From Scolanthus callimorphus (Eukaryota; Cnidaria; Anthozoa; Actiniaria; Edwardsiidae): 64,000 bases of DNA. Made by a program: the position numbers and the translations under genes. Positions 31,401 through 43,600 of this stretch are shown here, piece by piece (the first letter of the stretch is position 1; every line of letters begins with the position of its first letter). The stretch lies in NCBI GenBank assembly GCA_033964015.1, contig CM066919.1:27495459-27559458 (forward strand), given 5' to 3'. The notes under the pieces were generated by a model. The model worked only from the letters and a program-made list of their open reading frames with translations. It did not search any database and was not told where the DNA came from.

Positions 31401-33280
31401 GAATATCTATTTAAATTACATCATATTTGCTGGCATTTCTGTCATCCGTGTCCCCATACAATGGTTCCTGTTCCATAGGTAAGTACATCAATAGTTGTGC
31501 TATAAAGTGCTGTAGTACGGGTAAGATCAGAAGGATGAGAAGGAAACAGTTGATCGCCAAACAGTCTCTTCTTCGTGTCCTTTATTTATGCTCTTCAAAA
31601 ACTCAAAAGCATAAATTATCTCCATGCACTTACAGTTATTCCTTTCTCATGATATCAGGGCTGGTCGCCGTGCTTCGCATGCAGGATTCATGTTATTATC
31701 AGGAGTGTGTTGCCTAATGGTCCTCGCCTTCTACAAAGGTATACTACTGTGGCAGTTCATATTAAGGTGGCTCTGGGCAATCTGATAAGAAGCAATACGC
31801 CCTGTATCCCGAGTGTCACGCGTTTGTGCAGGAGTAAGTCGTTTCACTCGGAGTACGAGCGGCGGCCTGATACTCAGGTTTTATTCCACTGGAAAGAGAG
31901 CAAAGTGGTAACGAATACGGGAAATTAGAATTTGTAATATCGATTGTAATACGCTTTCTCTTCTCCAGACTACCCTCTGGCCACGTCTGGTCTGTCTATT
32001 GTCGGTGGGGCGATGGCGGGAGGTGGCTTCGGTGGTGTTTACATGATCACGACGGAGATCGTACCCACTACGTTAAGGTGCACTTTTCCACAATGAATGC
32101 ACGCAAGGAGTTCTTCAGGCTCATACCCAGTCGTAACTTCTTTCCGTGTTTCTTTCCGTGACCGCTGTATGAATTGAGTTCGTCATCCCTATGATCCTCA
32201 AAATATCTTATACATATATTATATCGCAAGCCCTGGATTTCTATCACTGAGAAATATCGTAATTCGCACGTGTAAATAATTACGATAATGCTCACTATCG
32301 CGAATGCGTCAAATCGAAATTTGAAAAGTCGAAGATAAATTCCATATCTCCGCGCGCGTATTATTCTCTCTTTAGAAAATAACACCTATGTTGTATTGTA
32401 AATGTGCGCATTCTGATTGGTTAAAAAGCGTGTTTGTAAGAGACCTGAGAAACACGATTGTCACGCAACGCTGTCGCGCGTGTGTATGTTATTTTCTAAA
32501 AGCAATAAAAATACTTTCTGCGTGCTCTCTGGTTTCTTACAAACACTCGGGGAATGTTGGTCGAACTGATAAAACTTGAAAGACACTCGCCTTCGGCTCG
32601 GGGAATGTTGGTCGAACTGATAAAACTTGAAAGACACTCGCCTTCGGCTCGTGTCTTTCAAGTTTTGATCAGTTCTCCCAACACCCCCCTCGTGTTTGTA
32701 AGAAAGCAGAGAGCACGCGGAAAGCACTTTTATTGCTTAAATATAACACAGCCACACTCTAACGCGCGCTCTGACCCATGCTACCTTCGTGCTCTCTCAA
32801 CTATCCGCGCGCTTCCAGAACTGGATATATGCACGCTAAGCATGGACCAATCCTTAAATAATTATATATTTGTTCACACAGGAACACTGCTATCGGCCTA
32901 GGCTCCACTGTGTCTCGTCTCGGTGCGGTCATCTCTCCTTATATAGCCATGACGGTGAGTATCTATGGCAACATAACACATGTGCATGCAAGACCGCGCT
33001 CTAAACGTCTTTTTGTCCGCAGGCTCAGCTTCCAGGTCTGTCCATTGTATTTCCGGTTACCATATTTGGTAGTCTTGGTGTGGTGTCCGCATTGCTGATG
33101 TACTGGGTACCGGAAACTCTTCGCGCAAAAATGCATCAGACGATGGAAGAGACCGAGGCTGCGCATGACGACTATCGACTTCCCTGCTGCTGGACACCAG
33201 TAGAGGACTCACAGGCTCAGCTCCAACTTGAGACTCGTGATGTTGAAGAGCGCGAATGCGAAGTGAACAACGCACTCTGA
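22481..33280 (+). CDS. SLC22-type organic ion transporter (MFS)
   Basis: Plasma-membrane major facilitator protein of 533 aa. Exons: 22481-22753, 24253-24399, 27859-28136, 31020-31268, 31344-31478, 31659-31738, 31969-32077, 32882-32954, 33023-33280. All junctions are GT-AG, phases match, and the 1602 coding bases have no stop. Start ATG 22481 is in strong context (GCCATGG). Visible are TM1 (about 27-51), a short extracellular loop with several cysteines and N-glycosylation sites NVT (64-66) and NCT (75-77), WNLICDRAYL (92-101), the MFS loop signature GIMSDAWGRKK (121-131), PESPRWL (236-242), and RNTAIGLGSTVSRLGAVISP near the 11th helix. The family carries organic cations, anions, carnitine or zwitterions; the substrate here cannot be told. 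The extracellular loop is shorter than in vertebrate OCT/OAT proteins. Confidence 0.92.
22755..23130. repeat. Donor-side minisatellite, ~75 bp unit, 5 copies
   Basis: ACAGATATA recurs at 22791, 22864, 22938, 23014 and 23089 (spacing 73-76). The array starts directly after the exon 1 donor. Each unit contains CAACAAGGTAGCGTGAC, which resembles the exon end CACCAAGGTGAGAC. Confidence 0.9.
23165..23530. mobile_element. Fragment of CCCTAAAAGGTACC-type element
   Basis: Contains a GGGGGGCACCCACATTTTTG end, GGGTGCTCGTCGGGAAC, and several copies of CCCTAAAAGGTACC. It is the same family as 58985-59450, here with only one clear end. Its right end runs into the 28 bp array. Confidence 0.6.
23531..24250. 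repeat. Acceptor-side minisatellite, 28 bp unit, ~26 copies
   Basis: Unit TGTATATCACCTCATATTTC+ACTATGAT. Variants TATTTT, TATGAC and TGTACATC recur in a pattern repeating every 196 bp (7 units), so there is a higher-order unit. The final unit, TATATCACCTCTTATTTCAG, is the splice acceptor of SLC22 exon 2. No AG dinucleotide occurs on the plus strand from about 23522 to the acceptor AG at 24251-24252. The apparent open frames across the array are a by-product of the unit. Confidence 0.95.
24560..24910. mobile_element. Cluster of three MITE copies (GTCCCCAGGGTCTTCTC)
   Basis: Three copies in alternating orientation of a short sequence with CCCCAGGGTCTTCTCGGTCG, AAAATGGCGGTT and GAGTCACATGACC. 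A further partial copy lies at 27585-27700. Located in SLC22 intron 2. Confidence 0.65.
25015..26199. mobile_element. Foldback element with (GGTCGCA)n subterminal arrays
   Basis: Arms 25015-25585 and 25731-26199 are inverted copies around a 145 base loop. Next to the outer ends are tandem 7 bp units GGTCGCA/GGTCACA (25031-25203, about 24 units; 26113-26184, about 10 units inverted). Arm length differs mainly by array length. No coding frame is credible. Located in SLC22 intron 2. Confidence 0.85.
26200..27858. other. Remainder of SLC22 intron 2
   Basis: Contains an inverted pair around GGGGGAGGGGGATCTAGCGCA (26802-26823) and TGCGCTAGGTCCCCCTCCCC (26961-26980), a MITE remnant at 27585-27700, and otherwise unremarkable AT-rich DNA. 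The polypyrimidine tract and acceptor TTTCACATTAG end at 27858. Confidence 0.55.
29789..30037. mobile_element. 249 bp MITE, CAGGGGCGTAGCCAG ends, 5 bp TSD
   Basis: CAGGGGCGTAGCCAG at the left is matched by CTGGCTACGCCCCTG at the right. ATGAA flanks both sides. The opposite arm of the enclosing inverted repeat keeps the uninterrupted site near 28868 (GGTACTTCATGGTT), acting as a related empty site. Confidence 0.8.
30238..30458. mobile_element. 221 bp MITE, CATTCTCGTACCCAGAG ends, 9 bp TSD
   Basis: Inverted ends CATTCTCGTACCCAGAGCTC and its near complement. GGGGTGAGA flanks both sides (30229-30237 and 30459-30467). A 9 base duplication points to a Mutator-like origin. Same family as 33363-33720 and the fragment at 22348. 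Confidence 0.8.
32430..32730. repeat. Duplication and inverted repeat in SLC22 intron 7
   Basis: A ~65 bp unit (GGGGAATGTTGGTCGAACTG ... CGCCTTCGGCTC) is tandemly duplicated and followed by an inverted version (CGTGTCTTTCAAGTTTTGAT). The outer blocks GTGCTCTCTGGTTTCTTAC and its complement form a larger hairpin. Confidence 0.75.
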
Positions 33281-33362
33281 ACATTTCTAACGTGTGAACT
33301 TGGTGTAACACAGTTTTCACGTAAAAACGTGTTATCAGTATTCTGCCAGTCTCCACTTGCGA

Positions 33363-33720
33363 CAATCTCGTACCCATAGCCCGTCATCTTTTAAAGAGCC
33401 AGTGGCAAGATTCAGGGCTCTGCCTAGATCCTTCATATATGGTACACTATAGTGTCCTTCTGTATATCCTCCTTCTATACCTTCTATAAGACATGGGAGA
33501 TATTTCTACGGAGGACACTATAGACACCATATATGAAGGATCTACCGGGCTATGGGGGAATCTCGCTTGTTTTAAAACCCAGATTCTGGGTTTCCGGTTT
33601 GAAAGTTCGTTATGTTTTCTGTATGATCTTGATTTACCACGCATGCTCACAAAGCGGATTCCCCCAGAGCCCCGAATCTTGCCGCTGGCCAAAAGATGAC
33701 GGGCTCTGGGTACGAGATTG
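33363..33720. mobile_element. 358 bp MITE, CAATCTCGTACCCA ends, 9 bp TSD
   Basis: Lies 82 bases after the SLC22 stop. Inverted ends CAATCTCGTACCCA...TGGGTACGAGATTG. Flanks CACTTGCGA and GACTTGCGA match at 8 of 9. Nested inside is a second palindrome (33426-33545, GATCCTTCATATATGGT arms). It probably lies in or near the SLC22 3' untranslated region. Confidence 0.75.
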
Positions 33721-33729
33721 GACTTGCGA

Positions 33730-34680
33730 GACGTACCTACGCGCATGCTCACTAAAGTTCGTTCGGTGCATGAGAAATTCTGAGATTTATCGTAATATTG
33801 TCCAGAGCGTAATAGTGTATAATGCCGTGTTTTTATTTGTATCTTTTCGGGTTGGCTAATTTGAGTTCACATAGAAGTCTTCTAAACGATCGTGGCTCAT
33901 GATAGGCAAGCAACAGATCACGTGACAGTACCGTGACGCGTTCACTGCTTTACAATAACAGTTACTCGCCAAAGTAATATCGACGCGCTCATTTCAGTAC
34001 TACAGTATTCCACACACGTTAACAACAAGATCTAGATCTTCATGTATAAAACGTACTAAAACTCCTATTTACATTGCTTGTACTCTAAATTGGAGGTCAC
34101 CGTCCACATTTTAATGACCTTTTTTATCGTTTATCAGTGTTTTTCATAATAAAAGAAACTCATTCCAACCTCATTATCACGACCTTCGGTTTGACTGAAT
34201 AAAATAGGAGTAGCTCGATAAAAGTGATATTATGAATCCACATATTACATATGGTAAAAACATTTTTCATAAAATCTTAAAAACAGCATTCTGTAACTGA
34301 CATTTAGTTGATGCAAAGAAATGTGCATTATACCTAAAATGAATTTGCTAAAAATTAAAATATGATTTTTTTCTCAACGATTGTCCATTATATTCAAAAC
34401 TGTAGATGCGACATATTTATATTGATTAAAATGCAGAAATAAAAGGGTATATCTACAAATGTACTTATTCCGTTACTTGACTCTTCAAACCGTGATTTTT
34501 GCTGATCCTAAAGCCAATGATCCGTTGTCACGATCATGATCCGTGGCAAATTTGTTTATCCTAAAGCCCATGATCCATGGCCAACTCTTGTGACGTCACG
34601 TGAACACCATTTTGCTAAGGAAATTTTTCTGTACAAAAGAGAAAAAAGTAATAACGAAAAAATAAATGCCAGCTGATTTG
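33730..34680. other. Convergent spacer between SLC22 and KIF22
   Basis: AT-rich. AATAAA-type motifs on the plus strand at about 34147 (CATAATAAAAG) and 34199 (GAATAAAATAGG) are candidate polyadenylation signals for the SLC22 transcript. ATGATCC-type short repeats occur at 34500-34580. No gene. Confidence 0.5.
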
Positions 34681-34687
34681 TTTTATT
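34681..34687 (-). terminator. Polyadenylation signal overlapping the KIF22 stop
   Basis: On the minus strand the stop context AAATAATAAAAC contains AATAAA sharing bases with the TAA stop codon. If used, the 3' untranslated region would be very short. No better AATAAA was noticed just downstream. Confidence 0.4.
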
Positions 34688-37600
34688 ATTTGCGTAAATC
34701 CCTCTGTACCTTTAGGAAGGTGGTTGCCATTTTTTCCGTGAAGCCCTCGATTTTAGCAAGATCTTGTATCTGTGAAAACATTAAGAAGCTGGTAATAAAG
34801 CAAATGGGCTGCAAATGAAAATGCAAAATGAGCTGGAGGTGGACGAACGTGGTCCGCTATGAATGGGGAAACCTGTTTACCAAGCTTTGCGTGCATTGTA
34901 GCTACGCTCCTGATAACAGCTATCCACTAAGTTATGGTGCAAATAAATACACAGAGAAAATTTGAAATGGCCAGAGTAAGGCCAAATACACCTAGCCAAT
35001 CGTAAACGAGAGAAAATACAAGTTGCTGCTGAATGGTTTCCCTGTCAACCAATCATAAGCCAAGTGAAACCACTATCACTTATTGAACATGTGCTGGTTT
35101 ATTTTTAAGCTTAGCCAAAAGTACAATCACTATCATGTGGTGAGCACGTGATCAGAAAATACACAGCTGTGTTTGGTTCAAATGATTGGCTGAAAGAATG
35201 AGCGACCAACGAGAAAGCAAAGCAAACGCAAACACAAATATTTGTTTTACAATGAACTGCAACTTGCTACAAACGCGTAATCGACTTCACCTTTTTCAAA
35301 GGGCTGTGGGTCTGTCTCCACTGCACTATCAACTGCGCGCGTTTCTCTCCAATCGCGTGGAGTCTCCTTAGATCTTTAACATCACCAGTGTTGAGTACAT
35401 TCAATAGCTCAGCATCTGTGCACAGAATACCAAACTTAACTTACACAGCTCATGTGACATACTCGAGCACCCAATGGGTTTGCGCACACTGAGACCCCCG
35501 TCCACACTACACCGTTTTCCAACGAAAACGGATACTTTTTGCTCCGTTTTCAAAAAGATTTGCGTCCACACTTATCGTTTTCGTATTGTTTTCGTCGTTT
35601 TCGGTGATCGTTATCACCGAAAGCAAAAAGTATCCGTTTTGAAAGCGGTGTAGTGTGGACGTGGTCTCAGAAGTGGGTTCAAAACTCAAGAAATATGTTA
35701 CAAAAAAGTTGGAAATCCTGATACAACACTATCGAGTGCTGATATTACTTCTCATAGACAAGTTAAGAGAAATAACTTGGATAACGACTAGAGAAAAAAC
35801 TTGCACCAGAGGCCATATAACGCACGGACAAACAAATAAACAGACAAACCTTTAGTTGTAAGGACAGACAGACAGATACTGCGCTATCGAGTTAAGCTTG
35901 GAGCACCAATAGTTTTATCGTTAAGTTATCACGTTTGTTTGAGTGTCTGCAAAGTACGTTGTCAAGTTTGAGTTCGCTACGTTGTCAAGGAAACGCTCGT
36001 GATTTTGAAACTTTGTCGCGACATTCCATGACAACATCATGAACTTGCCTTGACAACGCACCGTTCAAATCCAAAACTATTAAAACGAACCGTTAAAACT
36101 TGTCGACAAAAATGGATAGCGCAGTTTATTATATAGACACGAGTGTTTTACTGGGAAATACGCCACTCGTAGATCTCATACGAAGCTACATCCGGGTCCT
36201 CAGTGACATATTTTCCATATCCTCACTAGTGAGGATATCGGTCAAAACAAAAGTGCTTGGAAATCAATTTGGAATATTTTTTCTGGTTTGTCTATATAAT
36301 AAAAAGAAAATTACACGGTGGCTTGAAGGTATGAGTTTTATTTTCTCGTGTCAAAAACAATATTTTATTCGCTGCGCTCATTCGTAAAATATTGTTCTTG
36401 CCACTCGAAAATAAAACTCATATCTTCGCACCACCGTGTAATATCCTCTATATCTACGTTAATATATACCGTTTCCGGGAAACGTTGTCACCCAAAAAGC
36501 CTATAAGCTTGAAGCGCAAAGGATGATGGGGGCATCTAAACTGCTACTGCTTGATCTGAATTCAGACAGTTATCGCAAACACAGGTAAAATGATTAAATT
36601 TCAGCACATTTCCAAGCATGTTTGTTTCTAATATTTTACAGAAATTTAAATAAATCTTTACCCATACTCCCTAGCGCACCAAGCTTATAGGCTTTTTGGG
36701 TGACAACGTATCCCGAAAACGGTATATCTACGTTATAATATAAAACCTATCCTTCCTAACTGGGCAGTTTTACTCATTTTAGAGCGCGCTAAATGTACAG
36801 GGTGCGTCTGTCTTTGACTTGGGAATGCAACGCACAGAAATATGAATTCTTTAACCATTCCTCGATGAAGTCCATACTGTACGTACCATAAGCAGCTTGT
36901 AAGGTCGGGTTGATTTTGACGGCGAAAAACTTGTCAACGCGGACTGGATCCTACAAACGCAGGAAATGTCACAAAATGTTAGCCACAAAATGGTAGAAGG
37001 GGCGTGGCCATCGGGACGGAATCCCTGTGGATGCCGTTATACGTGATTATTATTCAGCACGTCGATGCACTGCCCAAATAAGGTCATTGGAACGCCAATA
37101 TTGTCTTCTGTACATGACATATTCTGCGATGTCCGTCATCTTAGGGAAATATGCAAACAAAGTATGTTTTTCAGGGGGGTTTGTGCTATCGATGTGCTGA
37201 ATATCGTCTGATTTAGTCAACTCAGAACTGGGTCACTCGTCGGCTAAGTATCATGACGATATTCTGCGCAATTTTTCAGGATAATGGTTAAATATTGCAC
37301 TACATACCTCTGACTGTTGATCAGGAGGGTTTAGTTTCGTGCGTTCTTTAGGAGAGACCAGAGCATCATGGCTGCCTCCTTTTGTATTACTGATCTCCTT
37401 GAATGGTTTGCGCTTGGAAAGAAGTTTTCTTTTGGAAAGCATTTCTATAAAAATAATAATAAATAAACTGAAATAAATTGCTGTGCGACTTCGCTTGAGC
37501 AATCCTCAAAGAATGGGCGTTAACATAAGCTCGAATATTTTCTATGAATTCTTCAGCTTGATGAAAATACAAAACGCATATTGTTATGAGACAGCTTCTA

Positions 37601-40600
37601 ACATTATTCCTGTCGGTGTCGTTTCCATGCTATTTTGGCTTGTCCGACATAGCAACAGTAACTAGGGAGGTAGAACAATCAAATTGTTCATTCTGTACTT
37701 ACTTTCTGCCGATACAGTAGTTTCATCTTTAGATGAGGAGGTTTTTTGTGCTTGTAATTCTGTGTTTTCTGCCTTCTTGATAACCAACCTTCTCTCCAGT
37801 GCTGCCATTCTCTCTTCCAAGCTTTCCTGTCTTGCACGAAGAGGACTGTGAAATAGTGAGGAAAACGGAGTTTAAACATCTTCAAAAGAAGATACAAAAA
37901 CAGTTTCAAAGACGAAAGTATACCTGAAAAGCCCACTCGGGATATGAGTGGCAGGAGCCTTCTCAGAGTTCTGAAAATCAAGAAGAGAAAGCAAGAATGC
38001 TGAGACTGAACATGGTTTGTTTGGCATGTGAAAGCACAGGTCTCAGAATTTTGACATTTGTAGGCCTAATTTATACCCCACTTAGGTTTAATTTGCCCTT
38101 AACTTGATGAACTATAGCACTATTCACTGTTTATCAACATTGCCATTCTAATGCCAATGTGCCAACCGTAGATTGAATAGCGGCACTTGTTCTGTGAACC
38201 AATCGATCTCTGGTTGGCACATTAATAACAATTGATGACGAACAGCGCTATATTGAAATGTTTACCTCAGTTTTGGCAATCTTTGATGGTTTCTGTTGAA
38301 AGACAAATATAATGCAACTGAAATTCGTAGTATAGATTATACTCTTCTATACTACCTCTACTTCTATTTATGCCACTACCTACTGAAATAATGGAGAACA
38401 TGGTGATGCCGTAGTCTCTGCCCTACACTGCTGCATTACAAGTAAACTTGGCTTAGCATTTCAGTCCTGACTTAATCACACTACTGTGTTTCATGGACTA
38501 CCAGTCAGGTAATGGTTGAAAATGTTCATCTTCTGGACTGGAATTGGTTCTAATTTGCGTCTTGTCTTAAAACCAATGTCCACTCTACAGTATTTTAACC
38601 TCTAAACAGCACAAACTAGAACCTCCCAGGACCTCATGCACTGGTCCTGTATTATTCAACTACCCTCTCTATTGCAAGCAATGAGCCCATCCTTTTATAC
38701 AGTGCTTGCTGCTCAAAGAGCCAATAAGCCCACCCCATCAACATGGCTTGAAACCAGACCCCGTCCCTGTCCCAGAGGTAATTGTGGCTGTTGAAGTCAA
38801 CTGAATACAAGATGTTTGATCTGTTTCATAATACATGCAGATGATGAATGCTCCTCATTAGGTTCACTTGCCTTATCTTCTCCTGTTGATTGGCAAGGCC
38901 TTTTGAAGGCTATTCTCTTGTCTAAAATTCAGCAAAACAGCAAGTTTAATATTGGGATTGCATATTTTGGTGATACACAACCTGGATATTTACTCCTGTA
39001 TCGCCTGAATCCCAAGATCTTCTAGCACCACCCACCCTGGAATTCCACAAGTCCTTAACAGGGCGAGGCCACATGTGTGGGCCCTTTTGAATGACTTGTC
39101 CAACCTACCATAAGTCTCTTGAATAAAAGGTTTGTTGATGATAGTCTGTGACTTGGAGGCAAACTTGAGTGTGTTCAAGGTGTCAGAATAGAGGTGAGGT
39201 TCAGGTGCTATATTAGCAATAACACATGTATGTGCACTGCCGCCCAGAGAGTCTTGTAGGAGACGTGTCAACTTGCTATTTCTGTATGGTATCCGTGGCT
39301 GGAAAATAAAAAATAATACAAAGTTTCAGGCCACAAGTCAACCTCTCTCCAAGACTTGTCATCACAGGGGGAGAGCTGCTGGTTGCTCAAAGCATCATTC
39401 GCCTTTGTCACACAAGCGCCATCTTGGATTTTACAGCTGATTTATTCAGCATGGAAACGAGGCCAAGCAGGGCGCGGGTTTTGCTCATTTTGGAAAGCGA
39501 AGCCTGATGCTGGGATTTGGGGTACAAAAGGTGACAAAGCTACCAAAAAGTACTCCTTATTTGTTTAAGAACCAAAAAGTTGACTGGCTTACTGTTTTTT
39601 TCTGCTTTGCCGGGTCATTCTTTATACAAAATGGCGGCGCGTGACAAAGGCGAATACCAGGACTTCCCTGATCAAAACCACATTATGAAAGATGTATCTG
39701 AGTGGCAGCAGGGAGGAGCTGCATGAGATAGGGCAAGTTGTTTTCCGTTTGTACCTGTCCTGTATTTAGTGCATCCACTACTTGACCAAGAGCAAACAAA
39801 GACGCATTGATAGCACCACTCTCTTTTAGTCTGCAAACAAGCAAGAAATACAAACAAAAAATCATAATAAACTATGACGTATGTATTGTACTATCACTAT
39901 CAGGGCTTGCTCCTGATACAGGTGTAAATATGCCTAAAAATCTTCCTTTGAAGCCCAACTTTTTAGACTTAGGCGTAAAATAACGACTGTGTTTTCAGCT
40001 TCTACAGTGTTCTCCTAGTGTATATGATTAGTTTTACACCTAGATTTTTGATGAATTACACCTATAATGTTGGTACAAGGTGTAAAACGTACAACTATGA
40101 TTATTTCTTACTAATTTCAAGCCTTGACTATAAGTAGGGAAATAACATGTAGCAACTAAAAGGGCCACATCCTCCTGGGCTTCCTGTTGGCAAAATTCCG
40201 GCTATGGTTTGCCACTACCCTGCATCCAGATAAAACTTGGCAACCATTATTTTCAGTGCATTTTCAACCATGTTTGGTGCTGTTCAATGGATTTTTTTCC
40301 ATTGAATTCAAAGCTCAAATGTACGGTATATGGTATGGTACTTTTATTTACAGACACTTACTCTAACAACTGGTTTAGCTGATTTCCACAGAGGGCACCC
40401 ATACATAAAAATAGTCAAATACATTTATATAAAAAATATTGAATGTTGCATGTCTGAATAGAAAAGCCTTCACCTGACGCCTTGGTTGCCTGTCCGTCTG
40501 TTGTCTTCAGATCCTGCCAAGTCAATCAAATACAATTTTCCAGTCAACTTGCGATAAGGTGCTTCTTGCTGGGCCCGGATAATCTGGAATGCATACAAAA

Positions 40601-43600
40601 GTGATATATCTGTCATGGAAAGTTTCTTCCTCAAGCATGGCTATAGTAACAGTAATTTAACTGTTGATTTACATACTTTACCTTAAGCAATAAAATGGAG
40701 TGGCTCCTACTAGAATGAGGATTGAGTTTTGTTGCTGCTGTTGTTCTGTGAATTGATGGTAACATGTAAAGTTGCCGCTCAATTTTTGTTAAAATCAGTG
40801 AGGTCCCTGCAAGAACCTACCTGTTTTGGCTAGCTCCTTGAAACACCTTGTAAAATTCTTCATAATTCTTAATTACTATCTGCAATACAATCAACATGTA
40901 TATGACCCTGGTAATGACCAGAATAATAATAAATAACACATAAACCCAGGTATATTACATTATACTATTCGCACTGGTCCCAGTAGTACGCATATAAGAG
41001 ATCAACTCATTAGCATATGTCTCAGTCTCAGTTGGTTTGAGAACGCCGCGCCGTCGACGTCTCTCTGGTCCGACTAAAAGTTCTATACTCTGCACAAGAC
41101 TTCACAGCCATTCTACAATTAAAGTCTACAGGTTTTCATCGTCTCCACTTATTTCCTCTTCCTGCCAGCAGTCTACTATTCGCTCGGTGGCGTCTGCAAT
41201 TTCGGTTTGAATTCAAATGTTGTGCTTTATAATATCCTGTCATTTGCCTCCATGCCGTTTTACTCAAGGGCGAACTGTTTCATTTATATTTACAGGTCCA
41301 CAGTCGTACCGGGTTCCGCGGGAGCTCTTCTACCAGCGTTTTCCTTCGTAAATAAATACGCGAACCCCGAAGCCAACTTGGCCGCGTGTTGGAGCATACT
41401 TGTCATACTTCTATCGGCCATTCTTCTCTACCGCCATCTCGTCACGCTCCCTCTGTAGTAAGCTGGCTTTCAGTATCCCTAGCTTGTCTGCCACTTAGTT
41501 GTTGCCATTACAATTTTTGCTTATGTGTTCGCTGAGTACAGCACAATTTGTAGCTATTATCTTCCCGCTCCCTGTTAGTCTGGCAGAGTTAGTTCGCTTA
41601 CCACGGATTTATATGGTAATTGCCTCGCCATTTGTCTTGTTTCCGTCATTGCCTTATGTACATGGGCGACTGGGTGAACCTCGTCGTAAATTTTTTCACT
41701 CCATTTTCTGTGCATGTGGGCGACTGGGTGAACCTCGCCATATAATTTTTTCTCTCAATTTTTATGCACATAGGCGACTGGGTGAACCTCGCCATATAAT
41801 TTTTTCTCTCAATTTTTATGCACATAGGCGACTGGGTGAACCTCGCCATACAATTTTTCACTCAATTTTTTATGCACATGGGCGGCTGGGTGAACCTCGC
41901 CGTAATAATTTTTTTTCATTCCATTTTCTGTGCATGTGGGCGACTGAGTGAGCCTCGCAGTAAATTTTTTCACTCCATTTTCTGTGCATGTGGGCGACTG
42001 GGTGAGCCTCGCCATATAATTTTCTCTCTATTTTTATGCACATGGGCGACTGGGTGAGCCTCACCGTAAATTTTTTCACTCCATTTTCTTCTGCACATGT
42101 GGGCGACTGGGTGAACCTCGCCGTAAATTTTTTCACTCCATTTTCTGTGCATGTGAGCGACTGGGTGAACCTCGCCGTAATATTTTTCACTCAATTTTTT
42201 TTATGCACATGGGCGACTGGGTGAACCTCGCCGTAATATATATTTTTTTCACTCCATTTTCTGTGCATGTGGGCGACTGGGTGAGCCTCGCCGTAAATTT
42301 TTTCACTCCATTTTCTGTGCATGTGGGCGACTGGGTGAGCCTCGCCATATAATTTTTCTCTCTATTTTTATGCACATGGGCGACTGGGTGAGCCTCGCCG
42401 TAATTTTTTTCACTCCATTTTCTTCTGCGCATGTGGGCGACTGGGTGAACCTCGCCGTAAAATTTTCTCTCCATTTTCTGTGCATGTGAGCGACTGGGTG
42501 AACCTCGCCGTAAAATGTTTCCCTCTATTTTTATGCACATAGGCGACCGGGTGAACCTCGCCATATAATTTTTCACTCCATTTTCTCGCCATATACTTCG
42601 GTGTATTTTCATGGGTCGCATCCCCCTTCTCAGCACTCCTGGAGAGGCTATCTTATGTCCTCTGGGCAATGTCGGTTCCTTTTGTCCCTTGGGACATCTG
42701 GAATCCGTCCAGTGCCCTGTCCTCGGACGGGGCATTCTGGGTTTGCTGGGTTTGGGGCTGTTCCCCTTTGCCTCGTAGTGTATAGCCATTTCAGTACATA
42801 GACGTATATTTATGGGCAGGGGTGCAGCCCCAAACCCAGTAAACCCCTTGTACTTAGCCTCGTGGTGCAGTTATATACACAATGTTAGTTGCATGCGATA
42901 TTCCCTACATAACGAGCTTGAGGGTTGAGTTTTGGGGAGACTATTGGCTGTTCTGGGTTTTATATGTCATGTCTTGCTTGTGCCCCTTTTGTTTAGCCAC
43001 ATATGGCGAGTTTTATGTTGGTACGCCTTAACCTATAACTCCTCAATCTGTCTATCGTCTATTTTGCCTTAGTACTGCGCTCGACCTCGGTCGACCCAGC
43101 CCTATAAAGTGTGTTACTGTGATTGCAAGTGTTTTCCCTGAGTTATGGGGTAGTTCTAGTTACGGTATAATTCTGAGTTTCGGGTAGTTTTGTGTGGGCC
43201 TAGAGGATAGTCATGAATTATGCCAGGATATGTCTGAGTTGTGGGATAGTTCTGAGTTGTGGGCTAGTTCTGAGTTATGGGTATAATTCAGAATTATGGA
43301 GAGGACTAGTAGAAAGTAGTTTTGTGTAAGCCTAGAGGAAAGACATGAATTATGCCAGGATATGTCTGAGTTGTGGGATAGTTCTGAGTTGTGGTATAGT
43401 TCTGAGTTGTGGGCTAGTTCTGAGTTGTGGGTAATTCAGAATTATGAGAAGAACTAGTAGGTAGTAGTTTTGTGTCAGCCTAGAGGATAGTCATGAATTA
43501 TGCCAGGATATGTCTGAGTTGCAGGATAGTTCTGAGTTGTGGGCTAGTTCTGAGTTATGGGTTATTCAGAATTATGGAAAGAACTAGTAGGTAGTAGTTT

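Noticed and set aside
32554..32901. 115-codon frame in SLC22 intron 7
   Set aside because: Covers a tandem duplication and hairpin and runs through a true splice acceptor.
41499..42789. Open frames of 150 and 200 codons with GRLGEPRH / [10 protein letters not shown] repeats
   Set aside because: By-product of the 54-58 bp tandem array on both strands, inside a KIF22 intron; no conserved protein.
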